Assembly (NCBI RefSeq): GCF_905404315.1
Contig: NC_066312.1
Span: 13,751,001-13,815,000, forward strand
Length of the DNA: 64,000 nucleotides
From: Leptidea sinapis
Taxonomy: Eukaryota > Arthropoda > Insecta > Lepidoptera > Pieridae
Reading direction: 5' to 3'
The notes under the pieces are model-generated. The model worked only from the letters and a program-made list of their open reading frames with translations. It had not been told where the DNA came from and searched no databases. Below are positions 31,049 through 44,400 of the stretch, one piece after another (within the stretch, counting starts at the first letter, position 1; every line of letters starts with the position of its first letter). The translations under genes were made by a program, and so were the position numbers.

Positions 31049-31290
31049 CCTGCAGATTTTGGATCATTCAAACGTCTAGATAGACTATGGCAGCTGTGAA
31101 AACGTCGAAAAAAATTGAGTTTAGAGTTAACCTCTATTTTGAGCAATGCACGCACATTACTAACACACAACACTATGTCATACAAATCGCGAGTGAAAGA
31201 CATAGCTAGTCACGCACACTAAAGTAATAACCGTGGCCGGTTTTCATCCGTTAACTAGCGAGGGGCTGTTTCTAGACACTAAAGTAAAAT
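31049..31290 (-). repeat. Interspersed repeat family F, copy 2
   Basis: Contains CGTCTAGATAGAC, GCTGTGAAAACGTCGAAA, GAGCAATGCACGCACA, GTCACGCACACTAAAGTAAT and TTCTAGACACTAAAG. It is shared with the other F copies. Confidence 0.6.
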
Positions 31291-33110
31291 GTTTTTTTTC
31301 TATATTATAGAGAAAAATATCAGAAAATAACCCCAACATATCTTACTTTTACTAAATCTCATTATAATTAAGCAATTGGATTGTAAATATCGTCAAAATT
31401 GCCAACTTTTGTTTGTTGGTATCTGTTAATTTTGACCACATTCTTTTTTTACATTTGGGCCCAAGATCGCATGCATAATATGGCCTCCTTTTTTCTCGTG
31501 CTCGTGTAAGGTTGTCAAAAGTAGGAAAATTACAGATAATATTAAAATGTGCAGAATTAATTATTGTATGCATGGCAATTGTACCTTTTAGAAATTATAC
31601 TTTCAGTAAGTTAGGCATGAGAGTACATATTATAAATACATAAGTATAAAATGTTCAATAGAAATGTTATTAATATATAAATTGTTTGTGTGATTCGTCT
31701 GTGAATTTTTAAGAAAATTCATTTGCGGTTTCTCTCATTTTATTTTCTACTCAAGTGATCTTGATGTTTCAATTTATTTTATTTATTTTTTAATTTCAAT
31801 TTCACCCCGATTTTAGCAAAGTGCACACTAAGTGCTGCAATTTCCATTTTACTAATATAATTTGTATTCATACTGTAGATATATTTGTGTTTTTAGTAAA
31901 TATATAAATCATATGCTCTGGTCATGGGTCAGAGAATATCGGTGTCTTACCGTCTATCCTTGTCGCTCACGCAAACATATCTGTTCGTCTCTCTCACACA
32001 TATGTGAAAGGTGTTATAGGTGTTAAAAATCCTGTACTATATTTTGAGGCGAATATTGGTATCAACAAATAAATATTGATCTCTCAGGAAATAACCACAT
32101 TAAAAAAAAGTAAAAAAAATATTAACATACCTAATTATAAAAGATTGGACACCGCTGCCTGCGGCCATTTTAATTTTTCCCCGCCCATTTCATTCGTGTA
32201 CCCTGCGAAGGGCGCGCAGGCGGTGGCATAAACGAAAGTTTTGTATTAATAATAAACATCGCCCGCCTTATTCGTTTGAGCCGCTGCGCCGCGCAGCTTA
32301 TGCTAGCTATACGCCATTGGAACGAGGCCAGGGCGATGACCTTAGTTTGCTGACAGATAAAACAAGTTCAGAAGATTTTTGAAAACATTTAATATGAAAC
32401 GTTCTTTTTATTGTAGCAATTAATCTAAGGGGTTTTTTATTTTATTTTTAGTAGTGTCTCCGCATTCAAATTCATATCCGTGTCAATTATCGTACAGGGT
32501 TTTTTTAAAATATTGTATATTGCAACTGGTTGTTGGTACTGGGGTTAAATGTCACAATATTTATCACCTCTGTGAACAGATTTTTTTTGTATTGTATTTA
32601 AAAAGATTATTACAAATATCTGAGTTAGTTGTTATAATAATATCGCCAAATTGGTAATGCGCAGGAATATTAATAATCACAATAACACCCACGTGACATC
32701 TACTAAAAAGAACAACGATTATGTATACTATTATATGATATTAAGTATTAATTGAATTAAATAAAATGGATATTTTTCATATAAAAAGCCTTCCAATACC
32801 CATTCAGATGCGAAATGACACTTGTCTATTTGTTATGTTTCCATGTTTTATTTTTTTCGCCTATTTCATACTTTACTTACTATTACAAAATTTAAATAGC
32901 ATAATACAAAGGTGATGTTTATTATATTATGAAGAAAACAAAACAATAATAAAAACAAAATAAACAAGTTCAAAATTCAACACTCGAACAATTATTAATA
33001 CTCGCCAAACTGTGTTGCTAACGATACTGTTTAATTTTAGCTTCTATCCAGGACTGACGTCACTATAAGATGGCTGTCGTGCGCATTGCCAATTATGGAC
33101 AATATATTAA

Positions 33111-33248
33111 CCCCCTTATTCACAATAGTCTGCTAACTTAAAGCATTGCTAATTCTCACTTTGTCTTCTTCTATTGACCTAAGTCAGAATGAGAAAAAAC
33201 ACTCGTTAGCGGCTGTTTAAAGTTAGCGGACCATTATGAATACGGAGG
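33111..33248. mobile_element. Short MITE family E, copy 1 (TAA target duplication)
   Basis: 138 bp. The left end CCCCCTTATTCACAATAGTC and the right end GGACCATTATGAATACGGAGG are imperfect inverted repeats, with GCTAAC/GTTAGC inside. TAA is on both sides (33108-33110 and 33249-33251). The second copy is at 50559-50694. Confidence 0.75.
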
Positions 33249-33889
33249 TAAATGTTTTACGCCCATATAAAAAATTCCACACTCATATCTAACGTCAGTA
33301 ATGTATAAATTTGTATAATTTGAAATTATTTATAATTAATTTAATGATATTTGTGGAAATTAATTTCATGATGGTTAATTGTTTTAATTTAATTTATTTA
33401 AGTAAGTACATTTATCAGAAGAAAAGTGCATGTTTATGTTTGTGAACTTGTAGCTTCTGTATTGTATTCTTCGAATTGTTGAGCTTTCTTGAGAGTGTAG
33501 CCAGTATATAAACTGATTCAAATAAATGATATTTCAAATATTAATATTTATTTATTCCAAACTTTATTTAGTAGGTTTGTGTGTTTGAAAAAAAAATGTT
33601 TAGGAGTTTTCTTTGAACACCTCTTACTATTCAAAACCTCTATTAGGTATCTGTTTTTTGATTTGAAGTTATGGATTATTAAATTATAATAATAAGCAAA
33701 AAGTGAAAGTTAAGAAAAGAGGAAATTGATTGTTTTGGATGAAATGCTATTAGATAATTTAAGTGACAGTTATTTTATATGGGATCAAAAGGAACTATGG
33801 CAGCTTTTTTTGAGGTACCCGTGTCTCTTTCGACACTGAGCAATTCACAGAGTACCCCATCCCGACTATATGGACAGCTCTACGTTGAA

Positions 33890-34020
33890 GGGATCAAAGG
33901 ATTTCAGCCAGTGAACGCATTTCTGACGATTAAAATAGCACAACTAAAACTATACCTTAGTGGGCAGGGCTTACAAACTTTATCGGCACGTGGATTAGTA
34001 CGGTTAGGCCAGTGAACACG
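33890..34020 (-). repeat. Repeat family H, copy 2
   Basis: Inverse relative of 29370-29545. It accounts for the distal half of a 78-codon open frame at 33779-34015, which is therefore not called as a gene. Confidence 0.55.
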
Positions 34021-34391
34021 ATAAGAACAATGATATTTAAAAGTATAGATAGGTTACCTAGACAACATTCGGTGTTTGTAAATAATACATTAACGCACAC
34101 ATGAATAATTAACATTACAATAACACACTACATTACGATTACACGTCAAAGAAGGATAGTAAATACAATAGTCGCAAGCGAAAAAGAGATAAATCTAATA
34201 TGCTAATTGCTTCGTATTTGAACAGAAAAATAAAGAATAATTCATCAGATATGATTTTTTACCGTACACCATGATTTATGCCTAAAATACGATTCATTCT
34301 CATGAATGAACTCATTTTCATGTAGAAAAAGTTAAGTAGTAAAACTGCATTGAAATTAGGTAAATAAAGTGTCATTAATTTTATAAAAAAA

Positions 34392-34742
34392 CTAGCTGTC
34401 CAGGCAAACGTTGTTTTGCCATATAAAGTATAATTCACGCGATAGTTTTATAAGTAATAAAATATTGTCTATATTATAGCCTGTACATAATTTTGTTCTA
34501 TTGTCAATCGTTTTTGCGGCGCACGCAAAAATAGGTTTTCGATTTTACAACTTGTGTTACAAAATAGCAATTATATTACGGATCCCTAATTTTGAAAAAA
34601 ATAAACATAGCCTATAGCCTTCCTCGATAAATGGACTACCCAACACTGAAAGAATCATTCAAATCGGACCAGTAGTACCAGAAATTAGCGCGTTCAAACA
34701 AACAAACAAACAAACACTGCAGCTTTATAATATTAGTATAGA
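34392..34742 (-). mobile_element. Helitron-like non-autonomous element
   Basis: On the + strand it starts CTAGCTGTCCAGGCAAACG after A and ends TAATATTAGTATAGA before T, so on the - strand it runs TC...CTAG between A and T. A (CAAA)n run lies near the end at about 34697-34714. Related in its CTAG end to the 10268, 47709 and 52747 elements. Confidence 0.65.
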
Positions 34743-35440
34743 TTATTTAATATTGATTATATTATATAGCCACATTGATGATATCAATTATTTGTACATA
34801 AAATACAAAAAATAAAAAACATACAGATCAGACATACCAACGACGGATCCCAAAAAGTTTTAAGTTTACAATTATTATTTTTTGTATCTTATATTATTTA
34901 TTAATGTCTTTTTGTTGAGGGTTTATTACAATAAGATAATGGGAGAAGAAGAAAATGATCCATTGATTCTTCTACAGATAGCAAGGGATATACCGAAACG
35001 GACAGTGTTACTGAAAATACTCCTACGTAAGCAAACGTAAGTTTATGTCCGCTACCTACCCTTAAACTTGTTTTTGTAGTTTGATAGCTCAGCTACCTAT
35101 ATACGTACTTGTTTATTAGAAATTATTACATTTCAAATTACATTCACTACATCAACGCCTTTTTTACATCATTTCCTAAAATATACTACCTCGATCATCC
35201 CCCAACAGACAGCATCAATATTTCGTCGTTTCTGTACGTTAATCTATGTCCGCACTCGAGACTCGTACTAAACTAAATTTCAATTTTTACGTAGGCAGTC
35301 CCGCAATTCAAGTCAATTATTATGTTGTATTTTCATCCTCTGATAGTAATCGAGTAATAATTAATTTTGTGTAACACATAATACAAGAACATCAATTCCA
35401 AGCTGTAGTTTTTTTGAGAAAATCTCTAAGTATCACCAAG

Positions 35441-35725
35441 GCACCAGTGGGCGGCTCCGTTGCGCAGGATGCCGGGTATATTGGTACCACAACGGCACCT
35501 ATTTTTTCCGTGAAGCAGTAGGTAATGTGTAAGCATTAATGTGTGTCAGTCTGAAGGGCGCCGTAGCTAGTGAAATTATTGGGCAAATGAGACTTAACAT
35601 CTTATCGTCTCAGAATTTTTGGGTTTTTCAAGAGTTCTTAGCAGCACTGCATTGTAATGGGCTGGGCGTATCAACTACCATCAGCTGAACGTCCTGCTCG
35701 TCTCGTCCCTTATTGTCATAAAAAC
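35441..35725 (+). repeat. Repeat family A (SINE-like), copy 1
   Basis: A conserved block of about 290 bp: GCACCAGTGGGCGGCTCC at the start, CACAACGGCACCTATTT, GAAGGGCGCCGTAGCTAGTG, GGGCAAATGAGACTTAACAT, then CTGAACGTCCTGCTCGTC and a CATAAAA tail. Seven loci carry it in this window. The origin (SINE or LINE 3' end) is not settled. Confidence 0.8.
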
Positions 35726-38010
35726 CAACAATTCCTGTTTTGCTTATTTATAACTCTTGCTGTGAGTGGACTAGAAGGAATTGAATGGTTACAACTAAAT
35801 ACTTATGAACTCGTTGGCTATTGTAGATTATAAATTATAATTAAGAGTGGATATGATGAACAAGAAAATAAAACATTCACGAAAAATTATAACCAATTTT
35901 GTATTAAATAAAGTTACTTATACAATGCATATTAAATTATTATAACAACGTGCATAATATAAAACATAGGTATAGTCTAGTGATTCGTTTATCTATATAT
36001 GAAGAGGCAATATAATATTTACTATATTAAGTCTTCCCACTGCATCGCTGTAAACGAACATAATTACTGCATTTACATATACTTTTATCAGAGGATTTTA
36101 TCAACGCTTTACTAAAGCTAGGTACCGTAATAGGGCTAAGAATAAACCTTGTCCACATATAAAAACAACGGTGAACGAATGCTCTTCCTTCTCATTCATA
36201 GTTATATATATATATTCATATATGTGCACCCGGCATAAATAGAAGCTTAAATATGGCGCTCTGAGGCTTTTCCTATAAAAATACAATGTGACATTTATAA
36301 AATATTTGACAGTAAAACACAATTTTCTTATAAGTACGTGTATAGAAAACATTATTATATATATGAATGTGAAGGCACCAGTATTACTTGTTCCTAATAG
36401 GTATTTTGTCATAAAGGAAAATTACATAATATATATTATCATCGATTATCCTTAAGTAAATTTATCTATAAAAGTGTATATTGATCATTTTATAAAACTA
36501 GATTCTGGCAAATTGATTGTACCTTAAGCTATTTTAAAAATTAAGGCCACTTCTGATTTGCATGATATCAAAACATCTATCTAACAATTATTAGTATTAA
36601 GTATATAAATCTGCTCAAATGACAGAATATACCCTTTTCCTGTTAGCTATCGCGTAAATGCGTGTTTCCTCATTAAACTCATTCTTATAAGCATATTATT
36701 ATAATATACTTAAGTATAATTTCGCGTAATTATGTTGAATAGATAATTTTCTTTTATATTAGGACTATTGATACTGCTACCTATACTTAAATTATATTCT
36801 ATATAGGAATTTTAAAATGCGTAATAAATTCATAAATGAAAATACTTAAAGCAAATTTTATCATAAGTTTAACGGTAATATAATTAATATTAAACCGATC
36901 TTTTAAGTACCAGGATAAAATAGTTTTGGCAAAAATACGTACCAAAGTTATATCTGTAACATATTATGTTCATCGCAAAGTAATTTTGGTAGTTTTCCAA
37001 TTATAGCAACGCTTCGCACCATCGAGAACTCTCAAAAGTACTGCTTTCGCGTGATGCGTGCAATAGATAGACCAACTCAGTGGCAGAAAAAATAACAAGT
37101 GTTTTTTCTATTACTCCATTGATCGAAATTTTATTTATTATCGTTAGTAATATTGTTTAATGTTGAAAAATTTTTTTAAATCTTTCGTTACGTAGTTTTT
37201 TGGAAATAATAGGAAAGAAAGTTAATACAGACTTTGTTATTCACAATAAATGTAAGTATGGATGAAGGTACAAGCATTGACTATTTTTTTATATTCCTCA
37301 TTTAAAATGTGAATACAATTTCATGAACTCTAAAGTATAATAAAATTTATTTTAAATATAGTTTTGTCAATATTGCAATGGCTTGATCGAATCATTCAAT
37401 GAAGCAGGCAATAAATGTTTTCGTGGAAATGAACATATGAAAAAGAAGAAGACACCATCTTATTATTTACTTAGGTTGCTAACTCTATGAATATTTTATT
37501 TTCAACACACGCACTCTGCTGGTGCATTTGAGAACTAAATCACGTTCCAATAAGGCATCAGCACACATAGGCGGCATTGAGTAGCATTATGCTCTATAAT
37601 TGGAAAACTACGTTTATTTCCGGTAAACTGAAAGTGTAACCTGTTTATTCGCCTAAATATAAACCAATTATTAATCGTATTAAAGATGGAAGTGCATAAA
37701 TTTTGTTTTGTATCCATTTTATAAATACGACCAGCATATTCAGTTCCTCAGCACATAACCTTTTGTACATATATTTGGGAATGATTTTGAAATAACCACA
37801 CATTAAACACACAATTCCTAGTAAACATGCGAATGTAAACTACGCTCAGCGCAACAAAGCGGAATCATGATTTAAAAAGAATAATTGTCATTCAGCTACT
37901 AATTATATAAAAGCGCTCATTACATTATAATTACCTCAATATAAATGTTCTAATAAAAACAATTAGCTAATAGTATCAATTATCACACATTAAAATTTAG
38001 ATTTACATAA

Positions 38011-38419
38011 TTATGAAATTTCCCTCATAATGCTTGTAATAGCATCTATGGTACCAAATACAAGTGCAAACAGACCAAACATTAAGACGAGTACGTTTTT
38101 CCAGATTAGATAATTGTAGGGACCAAAGCCGATGTTCCAGTAAGTAATTACTTCTATAAACGCCGGTGCTATTAATCCAAGAATAGAGAAACAGAATGCA
38201 CCTATGACTCCCATGAATGGTCCAATAGTTGGAACTGCTACAGCCAACATAACACATGCAGTGGCTAAGATAGTCCGTGTAACATAGTCAGCCAAATCTG
38301 GTCTCTTAGTGAACTTGTCCTTGATGCCGTTCCACATTATCTCAACGCACACGAAGAACTGTAGTCCGAAGGTGCAGTATACAGCAATCGCTATGCTTAT
38401 TTTCACAATTTGGGCAAGG
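38011..38419 (-). CDS. Transporter last coding exon 8 (C-terminal helices)
   Basis: The acceptor ATTTTGCAG precedes 38419; one base completes the Ile codon from exon 7. It encodes LAQIVKISIAIAVYCTFGLQ, then FFVCVEIMW, and three further hydrophobic helices, ending TSIMREIS before TAA at 38013-38011. The length and the end match the family. Confidence 0.95.
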
Positions 38420-41400
38420 CTGCAAAATGAAGAAATTGGTTAATTGGATCCTTTGCACAGGATGCCCGCTAGATTATGGGTACCACAACGGCACCTATTT
38501 CTGACGTGAAGCAGTAATGTGTAAGCATTACTGTGTTTCGGTCTGAATGGCGCCGTAGCTGGTGAAATTACTGGGCAAATGAGACTTGACCTCCTATGTC
38601 TCAAAGTGACGAGCGCAGTTGTAGTGCCGCTCAGAATTTTTGATGTTTTTCAAGAATCCTGAGCGGCACTGCATTGTAAAGGGCAAAGCGTATCAATTAC
38701 CATCAGTTGAACGTCCTGCTTATCTCGTCAGTGATGTTAAATAGGCGAAAATATCGAAATATGCTGTAGTAGGCTCTATTGGAATTGGAACGAATGCTTT
38801 TATATGATACGCCTTCACAATAAATGTGAAAAAAAAATGAATACAGTGTTGGGACAGCTACAAGGTCACTGAATGGCTCAAGCGGAAGATCGGCGCTGGG
38901 CACACATAATATGTGTGTCAGTCGATATGTATATATGCCGAGCTTGTGCCTATTTGCGGCTGATGTTTAACTAGTTTTATTTTATTCTGTTTTTGTTTCA
39001 TTTTAACTTTAAGTATTACCCTATTTTGTACTAAGCGGTTTTATTAAATACTCACATTTCATAAACCATTGGGTCACCAGGCCGTGGTTTTAAATTGAGA
39101 GTGATCGAGTCTTCCACGGCTTCCCCAAATCCTAAGTAGCCAAAGAAACCCAGAAGTATGTAGACCAAAGTCACTCCAGACATTCCTCTGTTCAATACAC
39201 CACAGAAACCAAGCATCGAGCGAGGTGTCTTCATGGAATTTTCCAGCGGCATAACAACACCAATTGCCTCCATAGCAAATATAGTCAGCGAAAAGAATTC
39301 GGGCCATTCCCTTGGTGGTTTAATCATAGATACTTTGCTTAAGTCCAAATTTGCAGTCACCAAGAAGAATATTGTTATTCCGAGACCAAGCCCCATAAAC
39401 AAATTAGCTATCATAGATACAGGGGCGAGATATTTCAAATTTCGAATCCAAACCATAAATATTATTGGTGGGAGCAGTATTAAAATAACTATACGGATCT
39501 CGATACTATTGCTCTCTGGCAAATAGTGTTGTACCACCTGTAAAATATAAATAAGGTCTTATTACATTGAGTGGATTATTTCAATAATAGTTTAGGGCCT
39601 CTTTCACCTCTCTCAAGAAAAGTATCAAGTGGGTTAATTATTCGATAGTAACCCGTTAATTAACATGCTAAGTTAACACAGTTTAAATAACACTAATCAT
39701 AAACTAACCCGTAACTTGTCGCATCGTCTGAGAATTAACTTCACTTTAAAGTGTACTAATTTGTATAAAATTATTGTTTTTTGTGACATTTTAAGATGAA
39801 AAAAAATGGGTTTGATTTGATTGAGAGAGAACTCATGGATGAGTTGTGTGGATTGAATTATTTAACAACAAATATTTAAATGATAATTATTTTATGCATA
39901 CATAATCATAAAAACATAAAAAGCCTTAAAAATAAACTTGGTATAAAGTTATACCTGAGAATAAACCAAGAACATGCAAAATGTTGACTATATCGCTGAC
40001 AATATAACACTGCATAAATAAACACTGGAAACATATTTATAAACATTTTGCATATTCTTGCTTCATCTCAGGTATAAAATTTTATAAAGTTTATTAGTAA
40101 GGCCGAAAATACTATTCTATTTCCAATAATTTAATCGAGTGTTATTTAATGTAATACTAATATTAACTAATCAACGCTTTACTTGGAAATAGTGAACGAA
40201 GCCCTTATTTTATTAACTCTACAACATAACAAATTCAAATATCTTATTTATTCCGCAAGTAAACATATTTAACAACGAAATTCTATATGGAATAAAAGTT
40301 TATACGCAGTTGTGGGTTAACTGATGATAAGTGCCCTTACAACACTTTAAATCAAAGCGTTGCCGGCCTCAAAGGAAACTGTGCATGCTAAGGTACCCAT
40401 GATAATTGGTAATATAAACCTTGATACGCTGCAGAAGGAAGCGGCTTGTTTTGTATACTAGGCAGACTAAAGGCAAACACATCCTGGTGTTTTTTTTGGA
40501 AGAAGACAAACTACTTACGAGTCAATTGGAAGTTAGTATTTACCGCAGTTCAACTCTCTTGTAACACCAGAGGAATCACAGTTTTTAGGTAGAAAGTGAG
40601 TAAGTAGAGAAGACGCTTTTAGACAATAATCACAACGCAATGCCAGGGCAATACCAGGGTATAGAGCTGCTTTTATAGCACAAGATAAACAATAAATAGG
40701 TTGAATGCATAGATTTTGAGCTATAGTTTGGAAAGTAGCCAATAAATTATATTTATAATTTCATTTAATATATATAGCGATAAGGAATTTGATGTTACAT
40801 ACCTGTAATATATTTTTAGCAATCAGTACAGTGTATACGGAGCAAGTACCAAAGTACGTCATAAAGAGACTGACAAGAATAAATATCCTGAAAATAAAAG
40901 AGAATTATTAAAATACATGGAATACGTCATTAAAAATAACATCATAGCAGTAGGTACAGAACGTTTAAGGGACAGGGCATCATTTATTTTTAAAAAGAAG
41001 AAAATCTCAAATCTTTAATTTTTCTATACCAATCTATTACTCGAGGATCACATCGATACAAAAGAATAAGTCTTTTCATTTCAGGGTTTCGTTTTCAAAC
41101 GGTAATCAACCCTCTAACTAAGACTCTAAATGACTTTTTTTATCTTCCTTAGAGTACCTACATGTTTCCCTCCAGGAACGGCTTAACCTTTCACCTTACA
41201 ATGAAAGGTTCTAGTTACTCAATTACTTGCTACTTCTTCCTCTCCCCGATAGCTCCTACTGGACTTTACTTTTTGTTACAATTAAATTTAAAACTTTAGA
41301 TTTGTTTAAAACATTAATTACGTACATTACATAGATAACTTGAGTGTATGTTCTAGAATTCCTTCTTGGTCACATGCAGCGTATAAATCAATATTTTTTA

Positions 41401-44400
41401 GGGTATGTTCCGATATGCACTGCGACCACTGTACAGTGTGATGTCAATTTAGTACACTGTGAAGCCGTTCCTTTAAAGCCATTTATACTTTTTACTATTT
41501 AAAGCGGAACGCAATCCTGTATACTGTCAGCCGCATTTTTTGACGCAGCATTCAAATGAGTGTATTAAAGTTTTCTAGTTCATTAAAAAAACATACCGTC
41601 AAATTAAAAATATTTTAATTAATATTTTAGGCACTCGAGTGGTTTTGACTGATCACAGCTTACAGTAGAATATGGCGACGATTTATGACGTCCCTAGGGT
41701 ACTGCGGCAGTATACTGGCAGTCCATAACGGAACGAATTTTTCTACACTGTGCAGTGCTCGCAGTGCATATCGGAACATACCCTTAATCACGACAATCTC
41801 ACTTGATGTTGGTGACACACATATGTCTACTGTGGTGACACCCTTCCGTCGTAAATAATTATCATTACTAAGGCGCCAGGGGTTATACCATCTAATCAAT
41901 TCTAAGACGTAATTCGAACAGTATCTAAATATTTTATAGAACAGGAGAACAAAACGCCCATAGGAGTTAACTGAACAATCTCATCAGCATTCAAAAATTT
42001 TGAATCTTAGTAGGATTTTAGAAATCACATTGATTAGTATGTGTATTCGGAATGTTCCATCGATTCGAAACTTTTTTGAAACGCCAGTCTCTTTTTTGAT
42101 GGAATTGCATTGTAATTAAATTAATTCATTAAATAGATTTGGGTTGCTCGCTGTAAATATTAATATCTAGAATGGTACCATTTATGAAGCCTTTTATGTT
42201 AGGAGTGCCACAGAAATATTTTCAACAATTCTTTAGAAATACATAACAAAAGACTACAACGTGACTTGCCGAGTTGTACGACACAACCAGTTTAATTTTG
42301 TTAATTTTCACAACACTGACTGCGAGAGTTTAAGACGCAAGCTACTTCTTCTACGTCACGCACACTAAATTAATAAACCTGGCCTGTTTGCATCAGTTGT
42401 CTAGTAGCAAGAAGCTCTATCTAGACGTATAAATTATGTACAAAATTTACACATATTTAATTTTATAATATTTTATTGAAATGTACCTAAATGTATTCGC
42501 CCATCTTCTCCCCCACTGCGGTCCATTTTCTAGAGACGCTTCGGCTACCTCTGGAAAACTCATAGTGCACTTTTTTGTTTTTTTGTAAAGCACATGCGCA
42601 CACTTAATCTGAAAAATATATTACACCAATTACATTCTATTATTAAATTATAAAAGTTTTAACAAATCGCAAATAGCCAAAAGAAGGGAGCAGTAGAACA
42701 AAGAATAGTGTGACAACTACGTGCGCGATCGTCGCACGGGGTAACAGAAGTTTCACGCGATCCCCTTCCCCGCACCACCACCCGCTACCCGCTGACTTCT
42801 TTAGCACCCCGTCCCACCACCGTCTGTCACCCCGTGGGACGGTCGCGCACGAATTTATCGAACTACAACTATATATATATTATGTAGTGTTTATTGGGAT
42901 TTCCCTTACCACAACTATTTTCGAAGCAAAAGAGCAAAAGATTCTTATATTTCGCAAAATTCACAGGATTGAAAGTTGTAGTACTTGCATATCCGAAACC
43001 GGATTTTAGAGGTGATCGATGCCAGCGTAATTACACGCACATGAATAGGAAAGGTGTTACATTACCATTTACGTCGTTTTGGATGCCACTCAGATTATGC
43101 TGTCACTGTTAAAAACGAAAATATGATCTGAGTGGCAATTAACCGTAACGATAAATTATATTAATATGTATTTAGAACAGGCTCAGAATCTTTTCGCAAT
43201 AATGTCTGCGTGACGTCATTTGAAGTGTTTGCCTGGATGTGGACGTCACTATACTTAGTCTGTCTGGCCATAAATACTGTTACAATTTAAAAAAAACAAA
43301 ATATTATTAGTATTAATTTGTAATCTGATATTGTTATATAATTGTTCACTGAGTTTTCTCATTGAGGCACCAATACTGAACACTGTGACCAGAACCGAAT
43401 CACTGTGATTGCATTACACAAAGTAGGTATAGAGCCAAATGCAATTTTTAAAACTCTCCGTACGCTTGGTATTAGTAAAATGTTTGTGTACCGGGCTGTT
43501 AATAGGTACAAAGAGACCTCCTCTGTTTGTGACAGGAAAAGATCTGGCCGTCCACGTAGTGTTCGTACGAAAAAGGTGGTCAAAGCAGTAAGGGAAAGAA
43601 ATCGAAGAAATCCTGTCCAAAAGCAAAAGATTTTACATTAGGAGATGTAAAATCTTTATATAGCACCTAAAACTATGTCGCGTATTTTAAAAAATGACTT
43701 AAGATTTGCAGCCTATAAGAGACGTACTGGTCATTTCTTGAAAAAAGAATAGGGTAATAAAATCAAAACAACTACTGAAGCGGTACGCAAAGGGAGGTCA
43801 CAGAAATTTTCTGAGCGGGGTGCCTTTAAGCCCCTCGACTCTATGCAAATGGGGTCCCAATATGAACCCCTTGAGGATTCTTCAGACGATTTGGGACGTG
43901 CTTTCAGTACAATATAACACCGGCTGAGCAAGGGTAGCTTGCCTTTTTCCGTTTGCTTTAACTTCCACATTCCATGGGTGGTGAGAACGTGCGTCTAAGC
44001 ACAGGCAATGGGCACAATAGATCTGCAAATTTAAGTGCTACAATCCCCAAATATAACGAAATAATAATTCCAATAAGACTAAAAACCGTATTCCATCTTT
44101 GACATTGGGAAGAAATAATCAACATCGTTACGTAGTTATTTAGGTATTAATAAGTATTAGCATTATAACTGTTTAATATTATCAACATAACATAACGTCT
44201 TGTAAGCACAGCACTAGTTTAAACTATAGTTCTAATATAGATCCTGGCAAAGATTCAACATTCGCGTCCTATGGAACAGGAAAGTGTTCGCACGGCACCT
44301 ATAGGTACTTGAACCGCTAATACAATATAGAAATAGTAATATATTCGCAAAATGGCATTGTTATCGCAAGTGTTTATTTATATAATAGGAATTAGGGGAC

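Noticed and set aside
33779..34015. 78-codon + frame starting MGSKGTMAAFFEVPVS.
   Set aside because: Its second half lies in repeat family H, which recurs in inverse orientation at 29370-29545.
41660..41899. 80-codon - frame near transporter exon 5.
   Set aside because: It starts outside and runs into the right arm of the TTA-flanked MITE 41401-41783, and has no splice context.
42894..43009. A possible transporter exon on the - strand (GYASTTTFNPVNFAKYKN) ending at a GTAAGG word.
   Set aside because: No acceptor lies before it, the phase is wrong for exon 6, and the true exon 5 at 42487-42608 fits on both sides.
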